From Flavimaricola sp. (GTDB lineage Bacteria; Pseudomonadota; Alphaproteobacteria; Rhodobacterales; Rhodobacteraceae): 6,744 bases of DNA. The notes under the pieces are model-generated. The model was given only the letters and a program-made list of their open reading frames with translations, was not told where the DNA came from and searched no databases. The translations under genes were made by a program, and so were the position numbers. The DNA is taken from positions 1-6,744 of the forward strand of contig JALZWD010000349.1 in assembly GCA_023300365.1 (NCBI GenBank). Direction: 5' to 3'. Of the stretch, positions 4,730 through 6,744 are shown in pieces. Position 1 is the first letter of the stretch; every line of letters starts with the position of its first letter.

Positions 4730-6744
4730 GAATACATCCGCTCCGGTGCCACCGCGGACAAACCAATCATTACCTGCGCCTGCGATGATATAATCATCGC
4801 CACCGGCCCCAAAGATATTATCCCTTTCTCCAAAGCCATTGATCCAGTCATCCTCGTTGGTTCCGACAATAGGATTAAGGTTGTCATCGCCAAAAAATTG
4901 GTTGCTGTATTCATCTGCATTGAAGTCATTGGCGATGCTAACCGTTATGGTGCCTGTGCTTACCCCGCCCTCGCCATCATCGACCATAAAGCCAAAACTA
5001 TCTTGGCCAGCATAGTCCGGGTCAGGTGTATACAGATATGAGCCATCGGCATTCACTATCACGCTACCATTTTCAGGCTGTGCAGCATGATCGACAGAAT
5101 AGTTCAGAGATATGCTGTCGATATCGGTTGCAGAAAGTTGCCCGCTTAGCGTCGTATCTTCATCTATTTCGGCCGTACCAGAGAGTGCGACGGGCGCATC
5201 ATTGACCGGATCAACCGTGATTGAAACGATCGCATTACTTACCCCGCCCTCGCCATCACCAACCATAAAGCCAAAGCTGTCCTGGCCGGCAAAATTGGCA
5301 TCAGGCGTATAAACGAAAGTACCGTCGGCGTTAATCACAACCAAGCCATTTGCCGCCGCAACGAACGGGTCGAATGAGTAGCTCAGAACATCCCGGTCTG
5401 CATCCACCGCCACCAATTGTCCCGCATGGTTGTCATCCTCGGCCACAAAGAAAGTAGCGGCCTCGGCCACAGGGGCATCGTTCACGGGGGTAACGCTGAC
5501 TGCAATGCTCTGGCGGCTAATACTGCCCGCACTATCAGTCGCGATGAAACCGAAAAAATCTTCGCCAACAAAATCAGGATTTGCTGTATAGGTATAGGCT
5601 CCATTGGGCTCTATTTCGACACTGCCGTTCTCGGGGAGGGCGGCGGGGTCCAGTTCAAACACAATCGGATCACCATCAACATCAGTTGCGGCCAACTGGC
5701 TCGATACAGGTGTATCTTCTGCGGTCGTAACGTCCCCGCCAACCGCGACTGGGTCATCATTGACAGGCGCAACAGTGACTACAACGACCCCGCTGACACT
5801 TTCACCTCTTGTATCATTCACAAGATACCCGAAGGAATCCGTTCCAGAAAAATCCTGATAAGGGGTGTAGGTATAGGTTCCATCCGTTTCTATAGCAACA
5901 AAACCATTGACTGGCACAACCGCCGTGTCTGAGGCAAAGCTTAAACTATCCCCGTCAACGTCGGAAGCGACCAGCTGGCCGTTAATAAGCGTATCCTCGT
6001 CGGTCTGAGCGCTTTGTGTAATCGCATTTGGAGCATCGTTTTCCGCGACAACCGCGATTGAAATACTGCCCAAGCTGATGGCCCCCTGTGCGTCTTGCAC
6101 AGTAAACCCGAATGTATCCACCCCAACAAAATTGATATCTGGTACATAGCTGAAGGATCCTTCTGCTGAGACGACCAAAGTCCCGTGTTGGGGCGTTCTT
6201 GTGTCGTCACTTTCAAAGGTAATCGCATCTCCATCTTTATCAACCGCCAGAAGTTGCCCATTGAAAACAGTGTCTTCCGTAACTTCTCCGCTCGCATTCA
6301 TGACATCGGCGGCATCGTTTACTGGGTTGACCACAAGGTTCACAACAGCAGAGGCCATGCCGCCATTGCCATCAGAAACGACAAACTCAAAGCTATCAAG
6401 GCCCGTGTAATCGGTGTCTGGAATAAAGTTGAACACTCCATCCGTGGTGATACTCACGCTGCCATGCTGTGCAAGTGATGTTGGATCTACCTGATAGCTA
6501 AGCGCATCCGCATTAGCATCGCTCGCTACTAGTTGCCCGGAAATGACTTGGTCTTCATCTCCTTCAAAAGTCATGTCTGCGGTGTCCGGCGCATCATTCA
6601 CGACGCTAATATATATAGATTGGGTCGCAGTAACTGTGCCGCCATGTGGATCACTAGCTATAAAGCCAAAGCCATCCGCGCCAGTGTACCCTAGATCTGG
6701 TGTATAGGTGAAAAACCCATCATGATTAAGGACCACCTGACCGT
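4484..6744 (-). CDS. Large tandem-95 (cadherin/Ig-like) repeat protein with RTX nonapeptides and T1SS C-terminal signal (5'-truncated by window edge)
   Basis: This is the likely T1SS cargo, a secreted or surface protein. The frame runs off the right edge, and the GTG at 6736 lies inside a repeat, so the true start is outside the window. Numbering from that GTG, residues 1-605 are one partial and six further cadherin-like repeats with the pattern EDT..GQL.A.D.DGD, .DG.Y.YTP, G.DSFGF...D, PVNDAP. Residues 606-624 are a linker. Residues 625-669 hold five RTX-type nonapeptides (for example GAGGDDYII). Residues 670-750 form the C-terminal export region, with ISIADWEDGLDKIAL, a GERLILSDV strand and DASDFFQI, resembling the C-termini of serralysin-type T1SS substrates. 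It ends in DDIL, an acid-then-hydrophobic tail. The sequence is very acidic and has no Cys. Sampled rows of this gene are clearly less GC-rich than the exporter genes. Function (adhesin, matrix protein or enzyme) depends on the missing N-terminal part. Confidence 0.92.
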   Translation of the reverse strand, partial: GQVVLNHDGFFTYTPDLGYTGADGFGFIASDPHGGTVTATQSIYISVVNDAPDTADMTFEGDEDQVISGQLVASDANADALSYQVDPTSLAQHGSVSITTDGVFNFIPDTDYTGLDSFEFVVSDGNGGMASAVVNLVVNPVNDAADVMNASGEVTEDTVFNGQLLAVDKDGDAITFESDDTRTPQHGTLVVSAEGSFSYVPDINFVGVDTFGFTVQDAQGAISLGSISIAVVAENDAPNAITQSAQTDEDTLINGQLVASDVDGDSLSFASDTAVVPVNGFVAIETDGTYTYTPYQDFSGTDSFGYLVNDTRGESVSGVVVVTVAPVNDDPVAVGGDVTTAEDTPVSSQLAATDVDGDPIVFELDPAALPENGSVEIEPNGAYTYTANPDFVGEDFFGFIATDSAGSISRQSIAVSVTPVNDAPVAEAATFFVAEDDNHAGQLVAVDADRDVLSYSFDPFVAAANGLVVINADGTFVYTPDANFAGQDSFGFMVGDGEGGVSNAIVSITVDPVNDAPVALSGTAEIDEDTTLSGQLSATDIDSISLNYSVDHAAQPENGSVIVNADGSYLYTPDPDYAGQDSFGFMVDDGEGGVSTGTITVSIANDFNADEYSNQFFGDDNLNPIVGTNEDDWINGFGERDNIFGAGGDDYIIAGAGNDWFVRGGTGADVFQFGLGDEGISIADWEDGLDKIALADGLIYADLIRTEQTYNGQTSVNFRTTSGERLILSDVVAAEIDASDFFQIHATPDDIL
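4730..4864 (-). other. RTX-type calcium-binding nonapeptide block
   Basis: Five contiguous nine-residue units cover residues 625-669: GTNEDDWIN, GFGERDNIF, GAGGDDYII, AGAGNDWFV and RGGTGADVF. They follow GGxGxDxUx loosely; the third and fourth are the best. RTX units bind calcium outside the cell, where calcium is high, and drive folding after export. Five units is a short block, as in small RTX proteins and serralysins. Confidence 0.85.
4922..6744 (-). repeat. Tandem array of 93-residue (279-base) cadherin-like repeats
   Basis: Using NDAP-type ends as boundaries, the repeats are R0 6587-6744 (partial), R1 6308-6586, R2 6029-6307, R3 5750-6028, R4 5471-5749, R5 5192-5470 and R6 4922-5191 (shortened at its end). 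R1-R5 are each exactly 93 residues. The first Asp of the DxDGD-like site recurs at residues 73, 166, 259, 352, 445 and 538. Signature parts are GQLxAxD near the start, DGxYxYTP mid-repeat and GxDSFGF before the last strands. These match the widespread 'tandem-95' family of bacterial surface proteins, whose inter-repeat sites usually bind calcium. Confidence 0.92.

Noticed and set aside
5417..5932. + strand open frame (171 residues) inside the repeat gene
   Set aside because: It is antisense to R3-R5 of the repeat protein, whose frame is fully open and strongly patterned.
6734..6736. GTG at 6736 as the true start of the repeat protein
   Set aside because: The frame is open to the window edge, and the GTG falls inside a repeat strand that aligns 93 residues before the next repeat.
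4922..6744. Could the regular 279-base periodicity be a CRISPR or other non-coding array?
   Set aside because: Units are far too long, there is no short identical repeat with unique spacers, and every unit translates into the same protein fold pattern.

Overview
The window looks like the edge of a type I secretion (T1SS) locus from an alphaproteobacterium. The GC-rich coding sequence and the PrtD/HlyD protein families suggest a Rhodobacterales (Roseobacter-group) organism. That placement is inferred from style and family resemblance only, because there is no rRNA or marker gene here.

Layout, left to right. (1) Positions 1-1377, + strand: the 3' part of a PrtD-type T1SS ABC transporter. The membrane domain lies off the left edge, the whole nucleotide-binding domain is present, and an unusually long Pro/Ala/Lys-rich C-terminal tail of about 170 residues follows. 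(2) Positions 1374-2702, + strand: a complete HlyD-family membrane fusion protein that overlaps the ABC gene by an ATGA. (3) Positions 2703-2962: a 260-base gap with no convincing gene. It holds a terminator-like hairpin near its start and a strong GC hairpin just before the next gene. (4) Positions 2963-4372, + strand: a complete outer-membrane factor of the NodT/TolC type carrying a lipoprotein signal. (5) Positions 4373-4483: a convergent gap with an AT-rich inverted repeat. (6) Positions 4484-6744, - strand: the 3' part of a large secreted protein. It is built from strictly periodic 93-residue cadherin/Ig-like 'tandem-95' repeats, followed by five RTX nonapeptides and a C-terminal T1SS export signal. 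Its 5' end lies beyond the right edge.

Taken together, the three + strand genes supply all three shells of a T1SS channel: inner-membrane ATPase, periplasmic adaptor and outer-membrane duct. The convergent gene encodes a protein with the hallmarks of a T1SS substrate, so it is the most likely cargo. Cargo function cannot be settled because the N-terminal part is missing. The repeats suggest a long, acidic, calcium-stiffened surface or extracellular protein such as an adhesin or matrix protein. Nothing here proves a wholly new system. The most distinctive points are the basic disordered tail on the ATPase, the lipid-anchored outer-membrane factor in a T1SS locus, the exact 93-residue repeat period with a recently duplicated or homogenised last pair, and the lower GC of the cargo gene.
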